Assembly: GCA_963731745.1 (NCBI GenBank)
Contig: CAVSWT010000012.1
Span: 124,001-188,000, forward strand
DNA length: 64,000 nucleotides
Source of the DNA: CAVSWT01 sp963731745
GTDB taxonomy: Bacteria; Bacteroidota; Ignavibacteria; Ignavibacteriales; Ignavibacteriaceae
Direction of reading: 5' to 3'
Part shown: piece by piece, positions 1 to 8,749 of the stretch
Position numbering within the stretch: the first letter of the stretch is position 1
Layout of the letters: every line of letters begins with the position of its first letter
The notes under the pieces: generated by a model
What the model saw: only the letters and a program-made list of their open reading frames with translations
The model's database searches: none
Told to the model about the DNA's origin: nothing
Position numbers and translations under genes: made by a program

Positions 1-661
1 TAGAAGCTGTCCTGAAATCTTCTGAGTATGGAGAAGTTAGAGGAATATCACCATTGATGGTAGTATTCATATTGTGGTCTTTTTTATTATAAGGCCCTTC
101 TAAAAATATCTTTACTTTAACACCAACACCTTCGGAGATTATGAGGTCTGTTTGTGAGTTTTTAGGGAATGTAATTGTATCTGCCCCAATAGTGTTTCCT
201 GTAGAACCAAAACCGTATCCTTTCCAGCTGTTACCGTTCTTTGTGTAAATAAAAAACGGCCCGGTAAGGCTTCCTGCTTCATCGGTAGTTGTAATAATGG
301 TAACATTTGTTTTTAAATCTGAACTCGTACTTTTGTTTTCAATTTCATAATAGCGTGTGAAATTTGTACCTGTTCCTGAATATTGAGTTCCGATTAGACA
401 TGTTATGTTACCTTTTAATGGGGATGAAAAAGTCAATCCGCTGAAATTAGTTATTGTATCTCTATCGCCGGATGAAAAAATACCTTTCAAGTGGCCGCTA
501 CCATTTTCTATTAAATTACCAGAAAGTTCAACCTTTGATGCTCCAGTTGTTTCAATCTGCATATTATTATTTAGTTCTAAGTCAATTCCTCCATAGGCAG
601 AAACATGAACTATAAATATTATAAGAGGAAATAATATGAATTTTAATTTAGACAGTATCAT
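1..661 (-). CDS. Secreted protein of unknown function, partial (3' end beyond left edge)
   Basis: No function recognised. The frame is open from an ATG at 661 to the window edge, 220 codons, so the C-terminus is missing. GGAGG at 667-671 lies five bases upstream of the ATG, which supports this start. Residues 1-22 form a signal peptide with a hydrophobic core ending in HVSAYGG. The body is rich in Ser, Thr, Gly and Asn and looks like beta-structured extracellular sequence. Near the edge, FLEGPYN...IPLTSPYSEDF resembles a module that, from memory of the family, precedes a VDWVLVELR-type stretch in exported Bacteroidota and Ignavibacteria proteins; the part that would confirm this is outside the window. 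It lies 45 bp downstream of the S74-domain gene on the same strand and is probably co-transcribed with it. Confidence 0.8.
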   Translation of the reverse strand, partial: MILSKLKFILFPLIIFIVHVSAYGGIDLELNNNMQIETTGASKVELSGNLIENGSGHLKGIFSSGDRDTITNFSGLTFSSPLKGNITCLIGTQYSGTGTNFTRYYEIENKSTSSDLKTNVTIITTTDEAGSLTGPFFIYTKNGNSWKGYGFGSTGNTIGADTITFPKNSQTDLIISEGVGVKVKIFLEGPYNKKDHNMNTTINGDIPLTSPYSEDFRTAS

Positions 662-706
662 AAAAGCCTCCATACTTTTAATTAAAAAATCGTATAAGTT
701 TCATTT

Positions 707-2182
707 CTATTTTTGAACAGCAAGGTTATTTAATTTGTCTTTAAGTTCTTGGACTTCATCCTTAAGATCTTCAATCATTTTTTGCTGTTCCTGCATACCT
801 TTAACTAAAGGCACAACAAATTCAGAATATCTTAATCTATAAAAATCATCTTCATTTTCCGGTTTTTCTACGCCGTCGAAATCTATTCCTAATTCATTCA
901 CAAGGGACTCAACCTCCTGGGCTATGAAACCGACTCTTCTTGTTTTAGATTTTTTCTCCCTGCTTTGAATCATTTTCGAACTTTCTTTAATATGTTTCTC
1001 AATACCGTTTTTATCGAAAGTAATATTTTCTTGAAGCTTATTTGAAATGGCATTCATATCAAAAGTGAAGGTGACTGGCCTTAATCCTAAGATAAAATTC
1101 AATCCGGAAACATTTTCTTCAATATTTCTTTTGAACCGCCCATCGGAAAGATTAGACCAAGGAGCATAGCCTCCAATACTTGTAACATCAGAATTTCCAA
1201 TTCTTACTTGATTATCAGCAAATACATCTGCACCATATCCTATTGCAGTGGTATTATTCAGATTAGTTAAATTACCATTTTGTGGTCCAGATAAGTTGCC
1301 CACTGCGGTGTTTCTTTTTCCAGTATAATTAAACCATAATGCTGCATAACCAATTGCTGTATTATTTTCACCGGATATGTTGGACCCAAGTGCTGCAAAT
1401 CCAATTGCATGATTATAATTTCCTGTTGTATTATATCTAAGCGCATAGTAACCCATTGCTGTATTTTCAATACCATTTGTGTTTGAATAAAGTGCCTGGG
1501 AACCAATTGCTGTATTTTCATATCCTGTTGTATTTGAAAAAAGCGCTGCATAACCAAATGCTGAGTTGCTATCTGCATTGTTATGATAAAGTGAAAGAAG
1601 ACCGGCAGCAGTGTTTCCATTCCCGTTGCCGTTACTTGCGAGTGCTTCATAACCAATTGCTGTATTTCCAAAGCCGGAAGTATTTGCGGTAAGTGCATAA
1701 TTGCCAAATGCGGAGTTAGCAGCTCCGGATATATTATGCTGAAGCGCTATATAGCCGACCCCCGTGTTTCCATTATCAGTTCCATCATCATTATCTCCTG
1801 CACCGGAACCTAAAAAAAGACTATGCCCGATATATTTTGCATCTGAGAGGTCATTTAATAGAGAAGCTCCGCCGGAACCATTTAATTTAGTATCTCCCCA
1901 AAAAAGATTGCCGCCATTATTGTAAAGTTTGTTACCGCTTAACGCACTTCCAACGCTTGGTAAAATTAAAGAGCCGGCAGAACCTTCGCTGTTAATTTCA
2001 AGAAGGGTTGTACTTCCATCTTTAAATGAAACTTTATCATTAATTGATTGAGCTTTTTCTGATTTATTTGAGATATTGTTTTTTTCATTTGCTGTAACAG
2101 TTTTATCTTTTTTTGCTTGTTGAGCAAACAAAAAGGAAATAGAGCAAAGAAAAATTATTGATGTAAGTGAATTTCGTTTCAT
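707..2182 (-). CDS. Secreted repeat protein with C-terminal peptidase S74 (intramolecular chaperone) domain
   Basis: A signal peptide (residues 1-21, ending LFAQQ) is followed by a low-complexity linker. Residues 139-290 hold nine copies of a 17-residue repeat of the form NTAIGYxALxxNTTGxx, similar to the left-handed beta-roll head repeats of trimeric adhesins. Then comes a peptidase S74 domain (residues ~343-460), with the conserved Ser-Asp at 346-347 in LSDGRFKRNI and the later RRVGFIAQEVE motif. In phage tail spikes this domain trimerises the fibre and then cuts itself off before that Ser. The last ~30 residues are a coiled coil (MIEDLKDEVQELKDKLNNL). Inferred role: a trimeric surface fibre. 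The ATG at 2182 is preceded by a GAGG-type site. Function in the cell is unknown. Confidence 0.85.
   Translation of the reverse strand: MKRNSLTSIIFLCSISFLFAQQAKKDKTVTANEKNNISNKSEKAQSINDKVSFKDGSTTLLEINSEGSAGSLILPSVGSALSGNKLYNNGGNLFWGDTKLNGSGGASLLNDLSDAKYIGHSLFLGSGAGDNDDGTDNGNTGVGYIALQHNISGAANSAFGNYALTANTSGFGNTAIGYEALASNGNGNGNTAAGLLSLYHNNADSNSAFGYAALFSNTTGYENTAIGSQALYSNTNGIENTAMGYYALRYNTTGNYNHAIGFAALGSNISGENNTAIGYAALWFNYTGKRNTAVGNLSGPQNGNLTNLNNTTAIGYGADVFADNQVRIGNSDVTSIGGYAPWSNLSDGRFKRNIEENVSGLNFILGLRPVTFTFDMNAISNKLQENITFDKNGIEKHIKESSKMIQSREKKSKTRRVGFIAQEVESLVNELGIDFDGVEKPENEDDFYRLRYSEFVVPLVKGMQEQQKMIEDLKDEVQELKDKLNNLAVQK
1313..1768 (-). repeat. Nine 17-residue (about 51-bp) beta-roll repeats inside the S74-domain gene
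   Basis: Nine consecutive units with consensus NTAIGYxALxxNTTGxx, encoded in frame; the fourth unit is one residue shorter. The nucleotide copies have diverged at many positions, so this is an old protein-level repeat and not a recent DNA duplication. Confidence 0.8.
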
Positions 2183-2271
2183 ATAAACCTCATATAAAGG
2201 TGAAAAATATTATTAAGAAATTATTTTAAAGAGATAATTAGTTTGTTAACGAATAAAATTTATGTATGATT

Positions 2272-3915
2272 TCATCCTATACATCCTCCATTTTTGCTAT
2301 TGTTTTGCTTGTTTAATTCATCAACCTGGTTTTCTGAATCTACTGTGATTTTGAATGAGCAGTCCGGGCTGAAACAATCGGAAGGAACTCTAAATATTAG
2401 ATCAACACTACCACCGGCTGGAATTGGGGAAGTATCTAATGTAAAAGCTGTACCATTTGCATTACTGTATGTTACTTTTGTTTTTGATGGGCCTGCATCT
2501 GCATTACCCTGATTTTTTATTGTAACTCTAAGTAAGTTCCCATTTCCTTCAAACCTGCAAAATGCTGATGGATCAGTTCCGGCTGGGCTAAAAGGGATTA
2601 AGTCTGGCGATTTTTGATTTGCTAATCCTGTTTCAGTTCCTATTCCTAAAATTGTTGCCTTATGAGTTACGTTGAAATCCGGTTCCTTATCACTATCAAT
2701 CATCACTGATTTTAGAGCATAATGTAAAGTTCCTGTTTGAACATTTGGATCTTTATCATAGTGAAATTCATCTATCCAGGCACCTATTTCCTTTACATGC
2801 TGATCATTATCCACATATTCCAAATTCCATCCTGTTAAAGCAGGAATAGCATATTTGTAAGGGACATGATTAATCGTGAATTTTTGTGTTCTTATTCCGC
2901 CTTGATATGCAATGTCTACATGCGTGCCTTGTTTAGGAAGTATTGAATACGGCGGTTGAATAATATTTAAATCTTTTCCGGCAAACCCGGAAACTAATTC
3001 TCCGAATAAATAACTTCTTTTTACATCATCATCTTTGAATATTGAATAAGTATCCCAGCTAACAAAACCTGAGTCAACACAGCCTGCTGAATCATTTTGA
3101 AAAGGAGAAACAATTTCAAATCTTTTATAATAATTTTTTCCTTGTTCAATATATTTTTCACTGTGGTCAAGGTTATAGCCTATCTGAAGAAGATGATGAT
3201 CATTTCTGCAGTCAAAAGAAAATCCAAATCCTCTTGGTAAGATTGCAACATTCCTATCAATGAAATCAGTGTTATGAAGAAAGCTTGTGAATGAGGCTAA
3301 GGAGGTATATGCAAAGACATTTTCTGCTGAGTAATAATTTGCAGAGCGATGATCGTGTGAATCGCATGAACCATCTCGTTGATCAACAACTAAGTCAAGA
3401 TTTTGACGATTCCAGGCAACAACAGTATAAAAATAACACCATTGATAGGAGTCATCGAAGTTGTCGTCAGAAAGAACACCTGCAGCCTGCCAGGTTAGAA
3501 TTCTTCCTGTATTATCTGTTTTGTCAGCTAACTTGATATTGCTTATTGCAGTCCCAAAGCCTGCTACATGGTGATCATCGTGAAGATATTTTAAATGCCA
3601 TCCGTTAAGAAATACCATAGCATCAGTGGCATATACAGGAATATCCTGCATTCCATTAACTCTAATAACATCCTGTGTTCCATTATTTTTTGATTCGGCA
3701 CATCCAGACCCATGAAAAACAATTATAGTATTTGGATCTTCGAAAACCATTGTTTTAAGACTATCCGTTAATTCTTTTAACTTTTCTTTGCGGGTTAAAT
3801 AACAAATTGAATCCATTTGCGGAGGGCAATATGAGCATGATTCTATAGATATATAAAGGATCGTAATTACAAGTGCTAATTTTGTTCTTAATAATAAATG
3901 CTTAATTTTTTTCAT
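2272..3915 (-). CDS. Putative lipoprotein with triplicated GWxLxY...DxHH motif and C-terminal CARDB-like domain
   Basis: Not assigned to a known enzyme. The N-terminus (residues 1-27) is a signal sequence ending in SIESC, a plausible lipobox with Cys27, so the protein is probably lipid-anchored. A motif recurs three times: GWHLKYLHDDHHV at ~105, GFGFSFDCRNDHH at ~229 and GWNLEYVDNDQHV at ~362. Each is followed by a conserved Gly and a beta-rich stretch, which suggests three related lobes. Residues ~455-547 resemble a CARDB domain (LLRVTIKNQGNADAGPS ... VDSENQVDELNKQNN), an Ig-like fold found in surface proteins. There are many cysteines for this type of genome, so disulphides are likely. The RBS GGAAGAG precedes the ATG. 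It lies 89 bp upstream of the S74-domain gene and may share a transcript with it. Confidence 0.75.
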   Translation of the reverse strand: MKKIKHLLLRTKLALVITILYISIESCSYCPPQMDSICYLTRKEKLKELTDSLKTMVFEDPNTIIVFHGSGCAESKNNGTQDVIRVNGMQDIPVYATDAMVFLNGWHLKYLHDDHHVAGFGTAISNIKLADKTDNTGRILTWQAAGVLSDDNFDDSYQWCYFYTVVAWNRQNLDLVVDQRDGSCDSHDHRSANYYSAENVFAYTSLASFTSFLHNTDFIDRNVAILPRGFGFSFDCRNDHHLLQIGYNLDHSEKYIEQGKNYYKRFEIVSPFQNDSAGCVDSGFVSWDTYSIFKDDDVKRSYLFGELVSGFAGKDLNIIQPPYSILPKQGTHVDIAYQGGIRTQKFTINHVPYKYAIPALTGWNLEYVDNDQHVKEIGAWIDEFHYDKDPNVQTGTLHYALKSVMIDSDKEPDFNVTHKATILGIGTETGLANQKSPDLIPFSPAGTDPSAFCRFEGNGNLLRVTIKNQGNADAGPSKTKVTYSNANGTAFTLDTSPIPAGGSVDLIFRVPSDCFSPDCSFKITVDSENQVDELNKQNNSKNGGCIG

Positions 3916-4284
3916 CTTTCTCTTCCTTATAAATTATTAAAAATAATTAGTTAACTACTGATAGCTCCATTTCAAAAATCACCTATTGTATTTACAGACA
4001 TTACTTCTGTCTGATTTCTAAATCAATTAATTATTTAATATGGTCGGAATGAGATGATTTTATAGTGTTCAGTTTATAAAAGCTTGATTTCTAAACTTAA
4101 AATCGGATGACAAAACGAATTGTTTCAAACGTAAGAATTGAAAATTGAGAATGCTTGCCCTATTGTTACAAAAGTTTGTACTATATTCTCATGTGATCAG
4201 CAAACACTTAAAATTGCGGATTATTAAACTTGTTGATCTTTAATATCGTGGACTTTGAATAATTTAAATTTTTATGAAATGAGA
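3916..4284. other. Intergenic stretch, no gene seen
   Basis: AT-rich spacer between two minus-strand genes, with no open frame carrying an RBS. It holds one short hairpin (CAGACA/TGTCTG arms at 3995-4000 and 4008-4013, seven-base loop) without a T-tract. The promoter for the lipoprotein gene should be here, but I could not single one out. Confidence 0.6.
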
Positions 4285-7200
4285 TTACTCTTTATCCGGA
4301 TTGTTTTGGGAGGCGTATTCTGATGGAGATTGATTAAAAAGTTCTCGAAAACTGCGGGTAAAATAGGAAAGGCTGCCAAATCCGACAGCATAAGCAATTT
4401 CAGTTACATTTCCACTCTTATTTTTTAACATTTGAGCAGCTCTTTCAAGTCTATAACGTCTTATAAATTCTCCAGGCGCCTGGTCGGTAACTGCTTTCAT
4501 CTTGCGATGCAATTGAGCTCTGCTTATAGCCAGAGCATTTTGTATTTCCATTGCACTAAAATTTTCATTTGAAATATTTTTTTCGATTAGATCTTCCACT
4601 TTATTCAGGAATTGTTCGTCCATACTGCTAATGGTAATATTCCTTGGCTGAAGAATAATTTCCTTGCTAAATTTTTTACGCAATTTTTGACGTTGAAGAA
4701 TCAGATTATTTATTCTCACTTGCAGTTCTTTTTTATCAAAAGGTTTGGTTAAATAATCATCAGCACCTGTTTCCAAACCTTCCAATTTATTTTCTTGGCC
4801 GGCTTTTGCTGTAAGCATAATAACAGGGATGTGATTTGTATATTCATCATTTTTAAGTTGATTGCAGAAAGCCATGCCGTCCATTTTAGGCATCATTAAA
4901 TCAGTAATTACCAAATCTGGAATTTCTTTTTTAGCAATTTCAAAACCTTCTACTCCATTTCCAGCTTCAAAAATTCTATAATTTTGAAATAATTCTTTCT
5001 TTATAAATCCTCTCATATCATTATTATCTTCAACGATGAGTATTATAGATTTATCAGTATTTTCATCTTCTACATAATCATGAGAAGAATTAATATTCTC
5101 ATTACTTAAAATAGATTGAGATTTAAATTCATTAAATGGATTATCTTCTTTTTGTATCGAGATTTCTTCGATCGGAATTATGACTGTAAATTTTGAACGA
5201 ATACCAGGCTGGCTTTCAACCTGTAAATCACCTTTCATCAAAGAAACCAATTCTTTTGTCAATGATAAACCAATTCCAGTACCTTCGAATTCTCTTGTCA
5301 ATGAATTGTCTGATTGAAAGAATCGATCAAAGATATGTGGAAGATGTTCAGGAATTATTCCTTTCCCGTTATCAATTATTTCTATGGTTAGTAAATGATG
5401 CTCAAAATGTGCATTTATAGTTATTTCGCCTTTGTCTCCTGTGAATTTAAAGGCATTTGATAAAAGGTTATATATAATTTTTTCTAATTTATCCTGATCA
5501 AACATGACATTAAGTTTTTGTTCAGGAATATTGATGTGATAATTTATATTCCTTTGATCTGCATAAGATGTAAACGCAGAACCAACGGCACGTAAAAATT
5601 TATAAATATCCCCTTGAATAAGATTTAGTTCCAAGCTGTTGGCATCAAGCTTTGAAAGATCCAACAACTGATTAACCAGCCGCAGTAATCTATCAGCATT
5701 GTTTCTAATCATTATTTTATCTTCTTTAGAAATGGATTCATCCGATGTTTCTAATGCATTTTCTACAGGCGCCTTTATTAAAGTTAATGGAGTTCTAAAC
5801 TCATGGGAAATATTTGCAAAGAAGCGTGCTTTTTGTTTATCAACTTCTTTTAATTTTTCTGCTTGAACTTCAAGTTGTTTTGCTTGAGCGGATAATTGAC
5901 TTGTTCTTTCTTTAACAACATTCTCAAGCGCGATTTTTTCTTTTCTAAAATGATTTACTCGCCACTTAATGATTACCGAAACAAATCCTAAAAGCACCAA
6001 TCCATAGAAAATAAAAGACCACCAGCTTCTGTACCAGGGAGCTAAAATTATGAAAGCATATTTATCTTCATTGCCTATAAATCCGTAAATATTTTTTGCT
6101 CTGACATGAAAAATATAATTTCCTTCTGAAAGGTTTGTATAATCACTTTGAGTCTCTCCCGACCAATTAGACCAATGTTTATCAAATCCTTCAAGATAAT
6201 ATTGGAATTGATTTACCTTTTCATCATGATAACTTAAAGCAGAATATTGAAAACGAAATTTATTATTGTAAAAAGGTAATATCTGTTCTGTTATTTCATT
6301 GTTTGAAGCGAACCTTATTCCGCCATATAGTAGTGAATCGTTATTAAAAATAACTTTACTAATGTGAGTATTAAATTTTGAATCTTGTTTTCCTTCTACA
6401 TTTAAATCATGTTTTATTAACTCCCCTTTTCCACCATAAATTATAAAATGATTTTCTGCATCATATAAAAACCCTCCACCAATGTTCTTGATAATGCCTT
6501 CTTCTTTTAAATCTTTTACTTTATAATTCCCATTACCAAGTTTCCAGGCAACTAAATTACCCACAGTCTTTCCATCAGCTTTTTTATGAAACCATATATT
6601 CGCTTTATTATCAATTGAGGACAGATGAAAATCTTTTGTTTGTAAGCCAATTAAATCATTAAATACATTTGTAAGTATAAATTTATCAGTAGATTTATTA
6701 TAAGTATATATATCATTACTATATTTTATAGAAGAGAAAATTACGTTGTCTTCAAAGGAAAATAATTGCCCAAGATCGTCCGGAAGTCCATTTGCAGTAT
6801 TATATTTTTTTATTATTGGTCGCTTAAGATGTAAAGCATCTTCCTTGTTTTGAAACGAAACTTTCCAAATGTAGTTTACATTAGTCTCTAACCATAAATT
6901 ACCATTAGGCATCTCAATAACATCGTATGTTGAACCATGAATCCCAGGAATGTTTTCTTCATTAAACCAATTGCCGTTTTTATAATAAATAGAACTTATC
7001 CCTAATGCAGAACCTATAAATATTCTGTTAGAATCTAACTTTGAACTTGCTAATGAATTAATAGCCAGATCATTTATTTGAATCAAAGTTTGAGATCTAT
7101 CCTTTAAAAGATATAACCCGTCATCTAAAGCAACAAACAATGAATTATTTTTTTGCAGCAAATACCAAACTCTTTGGTTTGCTCCTTCAATTGAATGAAA

Positions 7201-8361
7201 TGTACCATTTGTAAAATAATATAAACCTTTATCGGTGCCGGCATAAATGGTATTATTAAATTTTTTAATTTGCCAAACATTTTCTTTTAATTGAGGGCTG
7301 ATTGTAAATTTTGAAAAAGGTGAAGGATATTCAATTTTTGCAATCCCGTCATTTAAAACAGCCCATAATATATTTGTTCTATCTTCATAAAGTCCAAATA
7401 CCATTAAAGAATTCAATACACTTTCATCATTAAGTGTTAGAAGGTGTTTTCCTTTTTTATTGATAATTACTAAACCAGCTTGCAATGTTCCGAAAGCAAA
7501 TGTTGAATCTGAAAGCAACGTCCCGCAATAGATATTATTATCTTTTAAGTATTTATCATTTTCAGTTTTAAATTGGGAAATATTATTGCCGTCATATAAA
7601 AATAAACCATTCTTTAGTGTAGCAAACAAGACATGGTTTTTATCATAAGGCAGAGCAACAAAAACATCTAAGTTTTTAAAATATTCCCCATTATTTATTA
7701 ACTTCATTTCCCCATTGATAGGCTGCATTAAACCTTTATTTTTAACACTAATATATATATTATCATTTGCCTCCGTTGCCCAAAAGAATCTATTTTCACC
7801 GGCTTTCCAGACTTTTAATTTCTCTCCATCCCATAACAATAGTTCCTCGTTAGATTGAAAATAAATTCCTTTTGAAGTACAGAAAACATTTCTACATGCC
7901 GAAAAATTTTTGTCATCTCCATTTAATTGAGGTACCAAAGAAACGTAGTATAATCTTCCGAACTTATCTGCTTCAAGATAACCTATTTCACTTTCGGCGC
8001 CCACATAAATTTTATTATTCCTATCAATTGCTAAAGCGAAAACTGCTGCTTCGTTAGGTAAAGTTATGAGATTCCACGTTGTTCCATCATAAGTTAAAAT
8101 TCCATTTCCATTCCCAAAATACATAACTCCTATCCTATCCTGAACAACAGCCCAGTTTTGTGAAAAAGCATTGTAAACATCCCTGCTGTAATATGTAATT
8201 TTAGGATTGCCGTTTTTTAATAATTGATTAATGTTTGTAGAAGAAGATTGAGCGCCGCTTTGATTTACGAAAAGAAAATTAAAAAATAACAAAGCATACA
8301 TGAATATATTGAATGAATTCAATAATGAAGACCTAATACTATTTATGGCATTTTTCTTCAA
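4285..8361 (-). CDS. Hybrid two-component system protein (HTCS): propeller sensor, histidine kinase, receiver, AraC regulator
   Basis: A single-chain sensor and transcription factor of 1358 aa. Order: signal/anchor (1-38), Reg_prop-type beta-propeller repeats (~50-690), a Y_Y_Y domain (~700-770), a transmembrane helix (~785-805), HisKA with phospho-acceptor His in ISHEFRTPL (~854), HATPase with N-box (IIYNLLSNAFKFT), DNGKGI and GTGIGLSL boxes, a receiver (~1105-1215; ILIVEDNNDM, TDLMMPKMDG, LTKPF) and an AraC-type HTH (~1260-1350). In Bacteroidota such proteins sense periplasmic ligands, often oligosaccharides, and switch on nearby genes. No polysaccharide-utilisation locus adjoins it, so the ligand is unknown. 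The start is uncertain: TTG at 8361, or the in-frame ATG at 8301, which would leave a short signal peptide (MYALLFFNFLFV...). Confidence 0.95.
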   Translation of the reverse strand: MKKNAINSIRSSLLNSFNIFMYALLFFNFLFVNQSGAQSSSTNINQLLKNGNPKITYYSRDVYNAFSQNWAVVQDRIGVMYFGNGNGILTYDGTTWNLITLPNEAAVFALAIDRNNKIYVGAESEIGYLEADKFGRLYYVSLVPQLNGDDKNFSACRNVFCTSKGIYFQSNEELLLWDGEKLKVWKAGENRFFWATEANDNIYISVKNKGLMQPINGEMKLINNGEYFKNLDVFVALPYDKNHVLFATLKNGLFLYDGNNISQFKTENDKYLKDNNIYCGTLLSDSTFAFGTLQAGLVIINKKGKHLLTLNDESVLNSLMVFGLYEDRTNILWAVLNDGIAKIEYPSPFSKFTISPQLKENVWQIKKFNNTIYAGTDKGLYYFTNGTFHSIEGANQRVWYLLQKNNSLFVALDDGLYLLKDRSQTLIQINDLAINSLASSKLDSNRIFIGSALGISSIYYKNGNWFNEENIPGIHGSTYDVIEMPNGNLWLETNVNYIWKVSFQNKEDALHLKRPIIKKYNTANGLPDDLGQLFSFEDNVIFSSIKYSNDIYTYNKSTDKFILTNVFNDLIGLQTKDFHLSSIDNKANIWFHKKADGKTVGNLVAWKLGNGNYKVKDLKEEGIIKNIGGGFLYDAENHFIIYGGKGELIKHDLNVEGKQDSKFNTHISKVIFNNDSLLYGGIRFASNNEITEQILPFYNNKFRFQYSALSYHDEKVNQFQYYLEGFDKHWSNWSGETQSDYTNLSEGNYIFHVRAKNIYGFIGNEDKYAFIILAPWYRSWWSFIFYGLVLLGFVSVIIKWRVNHFRKEKIALENVVKERTSQLSAQAKQLEVQAEKLKEVDKQKARFFANISHEFRTPLTLIKAPVENALETSDESISKEDKIMIRNNADRLLRLVNQLLDLSKLDANSLELNLIQGDIYKFLRAVGSAFTSYADQRNINYHINIPEQKLNVMFDQDKLEKIIYNLLSNAFKFTGDKGEITINAHFEHHLLTIEIIDNGKGIIPEHLPHIFDRFFQSDNSLTREFEGTGIGLSLTKELVSLMKGDLQVESQPGIRSKFTVIIPIEEISIQKEDNPFNEFKSQSILSNENINSSHDYVEDENTDKSIILIVEDNNDMRGFIKKELFQNYRIFEAGNGVEGFEIAKKEIPDLVITDLMMPKMDGMAFCNQLKNDEYTNHIPVIMLTAKAGQENKLEGLETGADDYLTKPFDKKELQVRINNLILQRQKLRKKFSKEIILQPRNITISSMDEQFLNKVEDLIEKNISNENFSAMEIQNALAISRAQLHRKMKAVTDQAPGEFIRRYRLERAAQMLKNKSGNVTEIAYAVGFGSLSYFTRSFRELFNQSPSEYASQNNPDKE

Positions 8362-8749
8362 TTTAATTCAACCAGGAGCAATTAGGGGAAGTTAATTTAA
8401 TGGAAATTATGAGATTGGATTTTAAAAAGCAAAAGATAATTAACAACAAAATGGAAGAGTGATTGGAAATTATGAAGTAAAATTTTATTTTATCAAACCA
8501 CTATTACATATAAATTATCAGAGGTTGAAATATTGTTTACATCATTGCTTTATTGCTTTTCATTAATAATTAAATGATATTCAACATCACTAATAACTTC
8601 CAAATTATAATTGTTATTTCTATAGAGGAATAGAAAATAAATTTCTTATTCTTTATTTAACTTGCGAACTTCCTATAGTTCAACTAGCTTGAAAGTAATT
8701 TCTTTTATCATACTCACTTTATCAAAGTAAATTATTTAATTACCTGCAT
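8362..8749. other. Divergent intergenic region with a 12-bp direct repeat
   Basis: No gene is seen in this stretch between the divergent HTCS and cNMP-kinase genes. TGGAAATTATGA occurs twice, at 8401-8412 and 8464-8475, 63 bp apart (about six helical turns), which could be a pair of regulator sites. The rest is AT-rich without clear hairpins. Confidence 0.5.

Noticed and set aside
1267..1707. Open frame overlapping the S74-domain gene
   Set aside because: It is a shadow of the 17-residue repeats in another frame, with no start signals and unlikely composition.
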